Shown one piece after another: positions 10,663-21,286 of a stretch of DNA of 64,000 nucleotides. Within the stretch, counting starts at the first letter, position 1; every line of letters starts with the position of its first letter. Under the pieces are notes generated by a model. The model saw only the letters and a program-made list of their open reading frames with translations, was not told where the DNA came from and did not search any database. The position numbers and the translations under genes are program-made. This stretch comes from Paraescarpia echinospica (lineage: Eukaryota > Annelida > Polychaeta > Sabellida > Siboglinidae), in contig JAHLWY010000248.1 in assembly GCA_020002185.1 (NCBI GenBank), positions 1-64,000 on the forward strand, given 5' to 3'.

Positions 10663-11060
10663 CTAAGAAATCTGAGCTCGGAGGTGCAACATACAAGAAT
10701 CATTAGAGGTAATCATGAACCGAGACTCGCAATTATAATCACTAGAGCAAGGTATACCGAAGGTATATGGCGGGAAGGCGATTTGAAACAAATAAGTCTT
10801 GAATTTATCACGAAAGGTAGCTATACTTTCAGATGAATTTAAAGTGACTGGGAGATCATTCAAAATGTTGGGTACAACTACAGAAAAAAGACGTTTGCCA
10901 ATGATAAGCTTAGTTTTCGGGATAACAAGTTGTTGTGAAAAGATGAACTTAAGTTCCTACAGATATATGAGAAACGCAGGAGACTAACCAAATAGGGTGT
11001 GTGTTGTGTCGAAATGGCGCACCATGTAATGGCGGCTAACTTGAACTTTATTAAATACGC
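10663..11060 (-). pseudogene. Decayed C-terminal end of a CR1/L2-type LINE reverse transcriptase ORF
   Basis: The minus strand reads, with at least one frameshift and one stop, PYLVSLL...RNLSSSFHNN, then LVIPKTKLIIGKRLFSVV, VPNILNDLPVTLNSSES and IATFRDKFKTYLF. This is the order seen at the C-terminus of CR1/L2-like LINE polymerases: PxYLSxLL, LRSSS, LxxPRTRLxxxGxRAFS, WNxLPxxIRxSxS, FKxxLKTYLF. The catalytic part is absent. The spacing between the first blocks suggests an internal deletion, and the frame break falls near 10925. It is a dead fragment of about 400 bases, a different copy and subtype from the LINE at 18290-22690. Confidence 0.65.
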
Positions 11061-11250
11061 AGTAGTGACAAATCCTGCCACTGAAAAATATTGCTGTACC
11101 GACCCTTAATGTGCATGTCCCGAAGTACAGTTTTTTCGCGGGGAGACGTCAGGGCTTGTTATATGTTAGCAAGGGGCGACAAAATCCTGCTGCTGTAAAA
11201 TATTGCCGCACCGACCCCGGATTCTGGCTGTCCCCTGGTCAGGTCCTGTT
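11061..11250. repeat. Diverged direct repeat, two copies about 119 bases apart
   Basis: GACAAATCCTGCC...ATATTGCTGTACCGACCC near 11068 is repeated as GACAAAATCCTGC...ATATTGCCGCACCGACCC near 11187. The copies differ at many sites, so the duplication is old. No coding potential is seen. Confidence 0.6.
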
Positions 11251-11674
11251 GATTTGTTTGTTTTCAAGTGATGAAGTAATTTGGTGACTCCTTTTGTTGT
11301 ATTGGTGTGGCGGTGTGTTTTATACTAGTAATATAATGATATATGACGTATGTTGCAATTTTGTATATATATATAATTATGTCGTCATATTTTGCACATT
11401 TCCATGACAATAAGAGTAAGTATGCAATCCACATACACTGCATTAATTAATGTATATTCCATACTTATAATGCATGTGCACGGTGATCATGTAATATAAT
11501 TGGGGTATGTTTAATACACCCTGTACACACGTTTTTAAGTGTTTTATTAAATAAATGGACATTGCCATTATTCACCATTACTACGACTCTTTCGCTTTAC
11601 GAACTGAGCAAAGTGCAGCCCAGTTACCATGTGACGTTTACATATTTAATTATAGCTAAAGCTATAGATACACC
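11251..11674. other. AT-rich unique DNA, nothing recognised
   Basis: There is a short TA run near 11365 and no coherent frame, RNA gene or repeat. The right end may be a heavily diverged part of element A. Confidence 0.4.
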
Positions 11675-11970
11675 AACATGACCGTCGTCTCGGAGAACTT
11701 TTACATAATAATATAACTTTTTTTAAATTGTATGCGAATACGGCGTTATTGTGGTGAGCTGATGGCTGCTGATCGGTGCGGTTCAAAAACATAATTAATA
11801 ATTAATTAGTACTCTATGGAGAATTGGCATTCAAATGTCTGAGGTCGTGTTTCGGCGCCGGTTACAAGCGCCTCTGGAGAAATAAAGCGGCAACAACAAA
11901 AAAGCTGCAAGTATGCCCGAATAAACCAGTCTGAGAATAAATGGTGACACAAAAATGGGAAGTCGACAGC
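11675..11970. mobile_element. Dispersed element, copy A (most diverged)
   Basis: It matches copies B (14063-14503) and C (16080-16511) in the same order: AAATTGTATGCGAATAC, an ACATAATTAATAATTA motif, ACTCTATGGAG, ATTCAAATGTCTGAGGTCG, CGCCGGTTACAAGCG, GGAGAA and GAGTCTGAAAATAAAT-like blocks. It loses similarity near 11965, just before the point where B and C enter their 72-bp unit. There is no open reading frame of note, so this is a non-coding, non-autonomous repeat of unknown class. Linkage to tandem repeats is a trait of some Helitron-like and other non-autonomous elements in invertebrates, but no terminal signature is visible here. Confidence 0.6.
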
Positions 11971-12112
11971 TGAGATGGCTGACTGCGAGAAGGGTGAATT
12001 CTTGACAGACGATGGAAGATGCAATGAAGGGAAACTAGCAAAAAGAACAGAACAGCAGTGGCAGTGGAGGAATAAATGTTTTCGACGCCCTTATCCGAAA
12101 TAGAATTTGGCG

Positions 12113-12195
12113 CCGCACCACCCGCACCCGCACGCGCACGCGCACGCGCACGCGCACCCGCACGCGCACCCGCACCCGCACCCCCACCGCAAGCC
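12113..12195. repeat. GC-rich hexamer repeat (CGCGCA / CCCGCA)
   Basis: Alternating CGCGCA and CCCGCA units form an alternating purine-pyrimidine tract of the kind that favours Z-DNA. It is an island of high GC in AT-rich surroundings. Confidence 0.9.
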
Positions 12196-12243
12196 GCCTG
12201 AATCTGTTATGATGGCTGCGGTTTGAATATTACTTGCATGTAT

Positions 12244-12548
12244 ATATTGCACCATCACAGCTATCATCACCATCACAACTATCATCACCATCACAACTAA
12301 CATCACCATCACAACTATCATCACCATCACAACTATCATCACCATCACAACTAACATCACCATCACAACTATCATCACCATCACAACTAACATCACCATC
12401 ACAACTATCATCACCATCACAACTATCATCACCATCACAACTAACATCACCATCACAACTATCATCACCATCACAACTATCATCACCATCACACCTATCA
12501 TCACCATCACAACTATCATCACCATCACAACTATCATCACAATCAGCA
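12244..12548. repeat. 18-bp tandem array (ATCACCATCACAACTATC type), about 17 copies
   Basis: The period is 18 bases and the main alternation is ACTATC versus ACTAAC. Because 18 is a multiple of three, long SPSQLS-like (plus) and VMVMIV-like (minus) frames appear; these are compositional. Confidence 0.93.
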
Positions 12549-13870
12549 ACAACAAAAGCAACATCATAAACATCAACAACAACACTAACTACAGCAACAA
12601 TACTAACAATTACATCATCACTAACACCACCACCATCACCATTATCATCACCATCATCAACACCATCACCAACATCGTCACCACCACCATAACCACCACC
12701 ATCACCAACATCATCACCAACACCACCACCATAACCACCACCGTCGCCAACATCATCACCATCAACAACACTATCACCAACATCACCAACATCACCACCG
12801 TCACCAACACCATCACGACTACCACAACCACCACTATCACTAACATCTTTATCACTAACATCTTTATGACCACCAACATCATATTCATCACCAACACCAT
12901 CATCACCACCACCACTACCACCATTTCCACAACCAACTAACCACTACCACCTCCACTACCACCTCCTTCAATACCACAAACACCACCACATCCACCACCT
13001 CCACCACCTCCACCACCTCCACCACTTCCACCACCCCCATCACCACCACCAACAACAACAACTCAACCACGTCCATTACTAACTACACCAACTCCACCCC
13101 CACAACCACAACAACCACCACCAACACAACCACCACTAACTACACCACCTCCACCATCTACACAACCACCACCACTACCTCCTCTAGTACCAACGTCACC
13201 ACCACCATCACCAACATCATCACCTCCACCACTACCTACACCACCACCGACATCACTACCAATGCCACCCACACCATCACCTACACTACCACCAACACCA
13301 CAACCACCACCACCCTCACCACTACCTCCACCACCACTATCACCACCTCCAACACCTCCTTCACCTCCATCACCACCACCAACAACAAAAACAACAATTC
13401 AACCACCTTCATCACTAACTACACCAACTCCACTCCCACAACCACTTCCACAACAACCACCACCAACACAACCACCACTAACTACACCACCTCCACCATC
13501 TACACAACCACCACCACTACCTCCTCTAGTACCACCGTCACCACCACCATCACCAATATCATCACCTCCACCACTACCTACACCACCACCGACATCACTA
13601 CCAATGCCACCCACACCACCACCTACACTACCACCATCACCACAAGCACCACCACCAACACCACTACCTCCACCACCACTATCACCACCTCCAACACCTC
13701 CACCACCTCCATCACTACCTCCACCACCACTATCACCTCCACCACCATTATCACCTCCACTACCTCCTCCACCTCCATCATACCCACCACAACCACCGCC
13801 ACTACCAACCTCATCTACACCACCACCACCACCACCACCACCACTTACACCTCCATCACTTTCACTGGTG
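12549..13870. repeat. Cryptically simple CAC/ACC/ATC tract with an internal 336-bp duplication
   Basis: The plus strand is nearly free of G for 1.3 kb and built from ACC, CAC, ATC and AAC triplets. A segment starting near 13060 recurs 336 bases downstream (for example ACTAACTACACCAACTCCAC at about 13077 and 13413) with modest divergence. The proline-rich plus-strand frame at 13262-13981 and its glycine- or valine-rich minus counterparts follow from composition. I see no signal peptide, intron signal or conserved domain to support a gene. Confidence 0.9.
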
Positions 13871-13977
13871 GTAATTGTGCAGCAGCACTGTTCTTGGTCC
13901 AGTATGTTATTTCTACATCAAAAAAATCGGGAATACAATTCGCTTGATTGTTTTGTTATTCGTTGTCGATCGTACTG

Positions 13978-14062
13978 CTAATATAATATCATGTAATATA
14001 ATACAATATAATATAATACAATTTAATATAATAATCATATAATACAATTTAATGTAATATAC
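13978..14062. repeat. AT-rich degenerate TAATA/CAATT repeat
   Basis: Imperfect TATAATATAATACAAT-like units run up to the left end of element B. Confidence 0.8.
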
Positions 14063-14503
14063 TATGGGAGGTCTTTACCTTATATTGGTCTGATTGGCGG
14101 AAAGTTGCAACTCTTCACTTCATTTTGGCTCAAAGGTACTCCGCAGCGCAATATGTTGAACTGCCATTTATGTCAGATAGATCGTCGCGGAAAAACATTT
14201 TCGATAATATATCAGATCTTTGTTTGAAATTGTATGTGACTACAGCGTTATCGTATGGTCGCTGTTCGGTGTAGTTTGAAAACATAATTAATAATAATGA
14301 GTTAGTACTCTATGGAGGATTGACATTCAGATGTCTGAGGTCGTGTTGCGGCGCCGGTTGAAAGCGGCTGTGGAGAATGAAAGCGACAATAACAAAATAA
14401 GCTGCAAATTTGCGCGAATACATGAGTCTGAAAATAAATAGCGGAAAAGAAATGTGAAGTTACCGATGATGCACAACAAATATCAGATCGTTTGACGGGT
14501 TCG
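14063..14503. mobile_element. Dispersed element, copy B
   Basis: It is aligned along its whole length with copy C: AAGTTGCAACTCTTCACTTCA, CGCAGCGCAATATGTTGAAC, AGATAGATCGTCG, TTTGAAATTGTATG, ACATAATTAATAATAATGAG, ACTCTATGGAGGATTGACAT, GGCGCCGGTTGAAAGCGGC and GTTACCGATGATGCACAAC. It leads without a break into the 72-bp array. Its central hairpin region has only a short left arm, unlike the perfect palindrome of copy C. It has no coding potential. Confidence 0.75.
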
Positions 14504-15881
14504 CAACATGTTCTGGTTACAGGCCCGGTAGGCCCGTATTATGTTTAGTCTGATGTTGAATACCGTGCAGCAGTGCAACATGTTCTGGTTACAGGCCCGG
14601 TAGGCCCGTACTATGTTTAATCTGATGTTGAACACTGTGCAGCAGTGCAACATGTTCTGGTTACAGGCCCGGTAGGCCCGTACTATGTTTAATCTGATGT
14701 TGAACACTGTGCAGCAGTGCAACATGTTCTGGTTACAGGCCCGGTAGGCCCGTGTTATGTTTAGTCTGATGTTGAATACTGTGCAGCAGTGCAACATGTT
14801 CTGGTTACAGGCCCGGTAGGCCCGTGTTATGTTTAGTCTGATGTTGAACACTGTGCAGCAGTGCAACATGTTCTGGTTACAGGCCCGGTAGGCCCGTGTT
14901 ATGTTTAGTCTGATGTTGAACACTGTGCAGCAGTGCAACATGTTCTGGTTACAGGCCCGGTAGGCCCGTATTATGTTTAGTCTGATGTTGAACACTGTGC
15001 AGCAGTGCAACATGTTCTGGTTACAGGCCCGGTAGGCCCGTACTATGTTTAATCTGATGTTGAACACTGTGCAGCAGTGCAACATGTTCTGGTTACAGGC
15101 CCGGTAGGCCCGTGTTATGTTTAGTCTGATGTTGAACACTGTGCAGCAGTGCAACATGTTCTGGTTACAGGTCCGGTAGGCCCGTGTTATGTTTAGTCTG
15201 ATGTTGAACACTGTGCAGCAGTGCAACATGTTCTGGTTACAGGCCCGGTAGGCCCGTATTATGTTTAGTCTGATGTTGAACACTATGCAGCAGTGCAACA
15301 TGTTCTGGTTACAGGCCCGGTAGGCCCGTGTTATGTTTAGTCTGATGTTGAACACTGTGCAGCAGTGCAACATGTTCTGGTTACAGGCCCGGTAGGCCCG
15401 TATTATGTTTAGTCTGATGTTGAACACTATGCAGCAGTGCAACATGTTCTGGTTACAGGCCCGGTAGGCCCGTGTTATGTTTAGTCTGATGTTGAACACT
15501 GTGCAGCAGTGCAACATGTTCTGGTTACAGGCCCGGTAGGCCCGTGTTATGTTTAGTCTGATGTTGAACACTGTGCAGCAGTGCAACATGTTCTGGTTAC
15601 AGGCCCGGTAGGCCCGTGTTATGTTTAGTCTGATGTTGAACACTGTGCAGCAGTGCAACATGTTCTGGTTACAGGTCCGGTAGGCCCGTGTTATGTTTAG
15701 TCTGATGTTGAACACTGTGCAGCAGTGCAACATGTTCTGGTTACAGGCCAGGTAGGCCCGTGTTATGTTTAGTCTGATGTTGAACACTGTGCAGCAGTGC
15801 AACATGTTCTGGTTACAGGCCAGGTAGGCCCGTGTTATGTTTAGTCTGATGTTGAACATTTTTTTCAGCAGTGCAACATGT
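14503..15881. repeat. 72-bp tandem array in element B, about 19 copies
   Basis: TGTTCTGGTTACAGGCCCGG recurs every 72 bases (14581, 14653 and so on). Copies are very similar; variable sites include GTGTTATG/GTATTATG/GTACTATG and TTAGTC/TTAATC. Each unit has a CACTG-TGCAG-CAGTG dyad. The minus-strand frame of 458 codons is a by-product of the 72-bp period. The last unit is interrupted by a T run at about 15859. Confidence 0.96.
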
Positions 15882-16079
15882 GCGAGTTACACGTGGACAC
15901 ACCGGGAGAGGTACCTATTTACACAAAGGAAGTGCTACCATGAACACGCCGGGAAAGACACCCGTGAACACGCCAGGAATGTTACCCGTCGGTAAACTGT
16001 AGTGTTACCCGTGAGCACACCGGGAGTGTTACCACAGACGGTCTAAGGACGTCGATGTCTCCGTCTCAGCTCCCTGGGC
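15882..16079. repeat. Degenerate short repeats after the 72-bp array
   Basis: Four or so diverged units with ACACGCCGGGA/ACACACCGGGAG cores occur at about 15890-16045. The block TACACAAAGGAAGTGCTACC followed by TGAACACGCCGGG matches the start of the 36-bp array in element C (TACACAAAAGGAAGGGTAC...TGAACACGGGG), so this is the unexpanded relative of that array. Confidence 0.65.
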
Positions 16080-16511
16080 CGTGGAGAGTTCTACCCATGC
16101 CATTAACGGAAACTTGTAACTCTACACTTCATGTTGGGTTGTCCGCAGTGCAATATTTTGAACTGACATTTAGGCCAGATAGATCGTCGGGGAAAATATC
16201 TTCAATAATATATGAGGTATTTGTTTGAAATTGTATGCGAATACTGCGTCATCGTGGTGAATGGCCGCTGTTCAGTGTAGTTGAAAAACATCATTAAAAA
16301 ATAGTTTGTTCTCTATGGAGGATTGACATTCATATTTCATAGGTCGTGTTTAATTCTCCAGAGCCGGTTACAAGCGGCTCTGGAGAATTAAACCGACAAC
16401 AACAACAGAAACTGCAAATTTGAGTGAATACACGAGTCTGAAAATAAATAGCAGAAAAGAAAGGGAAGTTACCGATGATGCACAACAAATATCAGATCGT
16501 TTGATGGGTTC
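16080..16511. mobile_element. Dispersed element, copy C
   Basis: It shares the same block order as copy B over about 430 bases, ending in GTTACCGATGATGCACAAC and the first bases of the 72-bp unit. It differs from A and B at 16348-16365, where the left hairpin arm has been replaced to make a perfect palindrome. No coding potential. Confidence 0.75.
16348..16393. repeat. Perfect 18-bp inverted repeat with 10-base spacer
   Basis: 16348-16365 (GTTTAATTCTCCAGAGCC) is the exact reverse complement of 16376-16393, around the loop GGTTACAAGC. In copies A and B the right arm and loop are conserved, but the left arm is the unrelated short TTCGGCGCC/TGCGGCGCC. Confidence 0.95.
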
Positions 16512-16583
16512 GCAACATGTTCTGGTTGACGGCCCGGTAGGCCTGTATTATCTTAAGCCTGATGTTGAACACTGTGCAGCAGT
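16512..16583. repeat. Single copy of the 72-bp unit in element C
   Basis: Exactly one unit homologous to the element B array is present, starting GCAACATGTTCTGGTTGACG. The next unit would begin at 16584 but diverges after GCAACAG into the 36-bp array. This is the unexpanded state of the repeat amplified about 19-fold in element B. Confidence 0.9.
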
Positions 16584-16589
16584 GCAACA

Positions 16590-17326
16590 GGTGTACACAA
16601 AAGGAAGGGTACACGGCCCCTGAACACGGGGCACAGAAGGAAGAGTACACGGCCCTTGTATAGGGGCACAGAAGGAGGAGTACACGGCCCTTGTACACGG
16701 GGCACAGAAGGAAGAGAACACGGCCCCTGGACACGGGGCACAGAAGGAAGAGTACTCGGCCCCGCGGACACGGGGCACAGAAGGAAGAGTACACAGCCCC
16801 TGTATACGGGGCACAGAAGGAAGAGTACACGGCCCATGTACACGGGGCACAGAAGGAAGAGTACACGGCCCCTGTACACGGGGCACAGAAGGAAGAGTAC
16901 ACGGCCCCTGTACACGGGGCACAGAAGGAAGAGTACACGGCCCCTGTACACGGGGCACAGAAGGAAGAGTACACGGCCCCTGTACACGGGGCACAGAAGG
17001 AAGAGTACACGGCCCCTGTACACGGGGCTCAGAAGGGAGAGTACACGGCCCCTGTACACGGGGCACAGAAGGAAGAGTACACGGCCCCTGTACACGGGGC
17101 ACAGAAGGAAGAGTACACGGCCCCTGTACACGGGGCACAGAAGGAAGAGTATACAGCCCCTGTACACGGGGCACAGAAGGAAGAGTACACGGCCTCTGTA
17201 CACGGGGCACAGAAGGAAGAGTACACGGCTCCTGTAAACGGGGCACAGAAGGAAGAGTACACGGCCCCTGTACACGGGGCACAGAAGGAAGAGTACACGG
17301 CCCCTGTACACGGGGCACAGAAGGAA
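16590..17326. repeat. 36-bp tandem array in element C, about 20 copies
   Basis: GTACACGGCCCCTGTACACG recurs every 36 bases (16861, 16897 and so on). Left-edge units are the most diverged and the central units nearly identical. Each unit has a GCCCC-TGTACAC-GGGGC dyad. Frames on both strands stay open because 36 is a multiple of three; they have no coding meaning. Confidence 0.96.
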
Positions 17327-17348
17327 ACGAAGAGAAATAACTTATCTG

Positions 17349-17570
17349 TTGTCCAACAGCACCGCTGCAACCGCCGCCAGAACTACAACCACTACTAGAA
17401 TCACCGCCACCACCAGAACTACCACCGCCACCAGAATTACCATCACTACCACCACCACCACCACCAGAACCACCAGAACCACTAGAGCTACCACCACCAC
17501 CAGAACCATCACCACCACCACCACCAGAACTACCACCACCACAGTCACCACCGCCACCGCCGTATCTAGT
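17349..17570. repeat. ACC-type trinucleotide tract
   Basis: Degenerate ACC/CAC/AGA triplets with CAGAACTACCACCACC-like units resemble the 12.5-13.9 kb tract in composition. Confidence 0.88.
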
Positions 17571-17898
17571 CTATAGTAGCCTAGCCAGATTTAACACATT
17601 CAAAGTCTTGCCGGGCGACGGCAAAACCATTACGTTACCCTAGTCATCGTCTAGTCTACTCAATTCTAATATATAAGCCTATCCCTGTAATTGACAGACT
17701 AAACTCAATAAATACACTAACTTAGTCTTAGTATAATTAGTCAGTTGATCTGACACTACAACTTACAGTACAACACCCACTACTCTATCACTTACTCACT
17801 AGTACAGTCAGTCAGTTGGCCTGACACTACAACTTACAGTACAACACCCACTACTCTATCACTCAATCACTAGTACTACTAGTCTAACAACGTCGTAG
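17571..17898. other. Unique DNA with a 71-bp direct duplication
   Basis: TGACACTACAACTTACAGTA and about 20 following bases occur at 17751 and again at 17822, a recent 71-bp tandem duplication. Otherwise no gene or RNA is visible. Confidence 0.7.
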
Positions 17899-18222
17899 TC
17901 AGTACCTGCAATCGTCCCGGCAACCATGCGAATTAAAAAAAATTATTTCGCGTATACGGCAGCCGACCCCCTTCTTTGAACTCGACAGTACGGGCCATGT
18001 CTGCGTGTATGCTGTTATAAACGTTTGCAGTACACGTTTCTTCTTGGCTGGTGGTGTTGTGCCAATTCGATCTCCGTTATCATTTCGTGCCGCGTGACTT
18101 CTTTTTGTTTGAGCGCTGTTTCCTATATCGATATTGATGAGATTACGACCAGAAGCAGCGAATGATAAAACCATGTCACAAGAAGCAGCGTACATATGTA
18201 TTTCCGGAATGATTCCGGGCAA
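17899..18222 (-). pseudogene. Relic of a BED-type zinc-finger N-terminus (hAT-transposon related)
   Basis: The minus-strand frame of 107 residues contains TPPAKKKRVLQTFITAYTQ, TWPVLSSSKKG and, near the end, SHGCRDDCRY before a stop at 17899. This resembles the N-terminal part of hAT-like transposases and domesticated relatives: a basic lead, F-x3-Y-x2-x-WP(W/C)(I/L)xxS-xKG, then a C-x2-C pair and HGGRDDCxxH. The central Cys pair is missing (VGCRIREIIF stands in its place, probably through a frameshift), and the frame stops where the final histidine should be. No transposase catalytic domain follows. I read it as a broken, truncated fragment; the family assignment rests on motif order only. 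Confidence 0.4.
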
Positions 18223-18429
18223 TCCGGAATGGTAGGCAGGTCTGGCACCGCCACCACCCGAACCATCGCCATCACTACAACAACCGCCACATAATTAATA
18301 ACTAGTTAATTCCTTATCGAGGACGGGAATTGAGAGATAGATTTAACAAGATTGCCATCCAGAGAATTAACTCTAGATGGCAGGTGGACAAGGAAGCCCT
18401 TTGGCTTATCGAGAGTCCAACCCTTTTAT

Positions 18430-21175
18430 CTACATATATCCAGCCCTTCTGAGGTATGTGTCGATTTTATTTTTAAACATATTCACACTACTAGCACCCA
18501 CACAATCATCAGATAATCTGTTCCATTCATTCACAGTCCTTTGTGAAAATGAGAACTTTCTCACGTCTAATCTACACTGCTCCTTTACTAATGTAACTTC
18601 ATGTCCTCTAGTCTTTCTATCTTTCTTAACTGAAAAAAACATATTTCTATCAATATTTTCATAACCATTCAATATTTTAAACACTTCTATCTGATCTCCT
18701 CTCAGTCTCCTGGTCTCTAGTGTTGTTAAACCACATTCTTTTAGGCGTTTTTCATAACTAAGATCCCTAAGTTTTGGTATCATTTTAGTCGCTCTCCTCT
18801 GTACTCTTTCTAGCATATCTATGTCCTTCTTGCGGTATGGCCTCCACGCTTGTATACAATATTCTAAATGAGGCCTAACTATTGTTTTGTACAGCGGTAT
18901 TATTAGTTCTTTTTCTTTATATGCTATATTTCGCCTAATCAATCCAAGGATTTGATTTCCCTTTGAAGCTGCAATTCCACACTGCTCTGAAACCTTCATG
19001 TCAGCAGTAATTGTCAGCCCTAAGTCTTTTTCTTTTACAATAGTACTTAGTACAGTTCCCCCCATTGTATATTCTACATATTCGTTCCCATGTCCTGTGT
19101 GAAGGCATTTACATTTCCCAAAATTGAACAACATTTGCCACTTTTCAGACCATTTGATCAACCTGTCTAGATCATCTTGTAAATGCTGTCTATCCCCATC
19201 ACTTTTAATCCTTCTAAACACTTTTGTATCATCTGCAAATGTCAACACCTTGCTAGCTATATCATCGTCCAAATCGTTTATATGTATTAAGAATAATATA
19301 GGTCCCAGTACTGATCCCTGTGGAACCCCACTCAAAACTGATTTCCAGTTTGAAGCCTCCCCATCAACAACTACCCGTTGTCTTCTGTCAATCATTGTAC
19401 TGTCAGGATGGTGATGCAGGTGGCACTTTGTCTAAAGCTTTTTACGAAAATCCTAAGGTGGGTATTATCTACTGAGGCGATTATCTATCTACCCACTTAG
19501 TGATATCTTCCAAAAACATGGCATGCTTTGTTTAAAGCATGACCTCTCGCTTTTAGAAACCCATGTTGAGATGGGTTTATCAAGTTATATTTAACAAGAA
19601 AATCCACCATGTGATCTTTTATTAGTCTTTCTAATAATTTACAAATCACCGATGTTAAACTAACTGGTCTATAATTATTTGACTTGTTTCTCGAACCTTT
19701 TTTAAATAACGGTATAATGTTTGCTTCTTTCCATTCTAAAGGAACCATTCCCTCTTCTAATGACAAGTTGAAAACTGTTGCAAGCGGTATGCTAATTTGT
19801 TCTACAATTTCCACTGGTAGTTTGGGTGGAATACCATCCACTCCAGGTGATTTATTTTCCTTCATAGCCCTAATTTTCTTAGCTACCATTTCTGGGGTTA
19901 CAATTAACTGTCTTAAATAGTCTGATTCTGCCCCCTTGAACTTAGTCTCTGGAACTGGCAGTGAACTAGTGTCTTCTCTGGTAAGAAGCACTGAACTAAG
20001 AAATACTCATTTAGATTAGCTGCAAAGACAGAATCCAACTTCTGATATTATATTTCATACTATCTTCTAGAGGACCGACCTTATCCTGAACTTTCTGTTT
20101 GCTTCGAACATATGCATAAAAACTCTTGCTGTCATGTTTTATATTACAAGCTAATTTATGTTCATAGCTTCTCTTTGAATTTCTAATTTCAGCTGTAGCT
20201 TGGTTTAGTGCTTCTTTATAAATGTTGTAGTCTTCGTCATTTCCAGTACGTCTATATGACTTCCACATCATTTGTTTATTCTTAATTTTTCTAATGGCTT
20301 CTTTCGATAAATGTTTCTTTTTGGACGTTTCCCGTGTTTTTTTAATGGAACAAATTTGACGATGATGCATTCAATTTCACTCTGGATATTCCACCATTCT
20401 GTTGCTGTCTTATTCTTCAGTGTGTTATTCCAGTCTATCTTTGCTAAATATTTCCTTATGTCCTTATATTTTACTTTGTGGAAATTTCTCCTGTACTGCT
20501 TTTTACTATTCCTTTCTGATTTTACTTTGATGGTAAAATGTATCTGGTTGTGATCACTATTCCCCAGTGGCTCACATATCCTGACATTGTCAACTAATTC
20601 ATTCTGTGAGGACAAAACTATGTCTAACACATTCTCCCCTGGTTGTTTCTAGCACATGTTGAGAAAGGAAACCATCTTGTACTAAAACTAAAAACTTGTG
20701 GTCCTCACTACCCATACTCTGTAGAGATTTCCATTTTATATGCCCATGGTTAAAATCCCCCATAATAACACAGTCCCGTTTGCTCACTTCCCTTATAGCG
20801 TTTTGTATTTTTTCATTCTCTTCTATGCTTATGTTTGGACTTCGATAAACTAATCCAACCGTTAACGCTGAGTTTCCTGTAACTATGTTACACCAAACAG
20901 CTTCTTCGCAATCTGCTTCTCTGTCTAATTTTATTTCATAAGCCTGGATAGATTCTTTTATATATAAAATAACTCCACCTCCCCTTCTTCCTATTCTATC
21001 TTTCCTGACATTACATATCCTGTCAGTCCCAATTCGGCATCTGATATATCGGTGGTTGCCATGATTGCGGTTATACCTATTATGTGAGGGTGTTCAATAT
21101 CTTCTACCATAATGTTTAGTTCATTTCTTTTGTTTTTCTTCTCGCACATTTAATAAACTACATTTTATACCCAGC
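18430..21175 (-). pseudogene. LINE ORF2: endonuclease and reverse transcriptase, broken
   Basis: Reading leftwards on the minus strand. Endonuclease: KCSLLNVRE (about 21165), PHIIGIT, ISDAELGLTGYVM, then GGGVILYIKESI (about 20960), VGLVYRSPN (about 20845), GDFNHGHIKW (about 20760), VLDIVLSSQNE (about 20620) and a terminal SDHNQIHF (about 20555), the conserved Asp-His of the fold. Reverse transcriptase: SPGVDGIP (19850-19827), NYRPVSLTS (about 19680), SGVPQGSVLGP (19332 leftwards) and the catalytic FADDTK (19239-19222). The C-terminus ends with WNRLSDD and SSVNMFKNKIDTYLRRAGY. Frames change near 21140, 20630, 20300, 20000 and 19400-19500. At 19396-19480 the KALDKVP motif is followed too soon by DRRQRVVVDG: roughly 20-25 residues of the palm region are missing, so the enzyme cannot be functional. 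Confidence 0.85.
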
Positions 21176-21286
21176 TTTCAGAACAGTTTTCCCAGACTGT
21201 TCTTTGCTGAATATTTTTACTGCCTTTATGTAATGCCTCAGTTTCAGGCTTTCTCTGCAGGTCCCCTGCGAATCTACTTTAAATAG

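Noticed and set aside
12091..12585. Met/Val-rich minus-strand frame and Ser/Pro/Gln-rich plus-strand frame
   Set aside because: Both are translations of the 18-bp array; no independent evidence of a gene.
13262..13981. Proline-rich 239-residue frame resembling extensin-type proteins
   Set aside because: It follows from ACC/CAC composition; similar frames exist in the duplicated block and on the opposite strand, and no signal peptide or splice signals are seen.
14483..15859. 458-codon minus-strand frame of 24-residue repeats
   Set aside because: By-product of the 72-bp array within a non-coding element; the single unit in copy C has no matching gene.
16492..17398. Several long frames on both strands in the 36-bp array
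   Set aside because: Frames are open on both strands and in several phases, as expected for a 36-bp repeat without stops.
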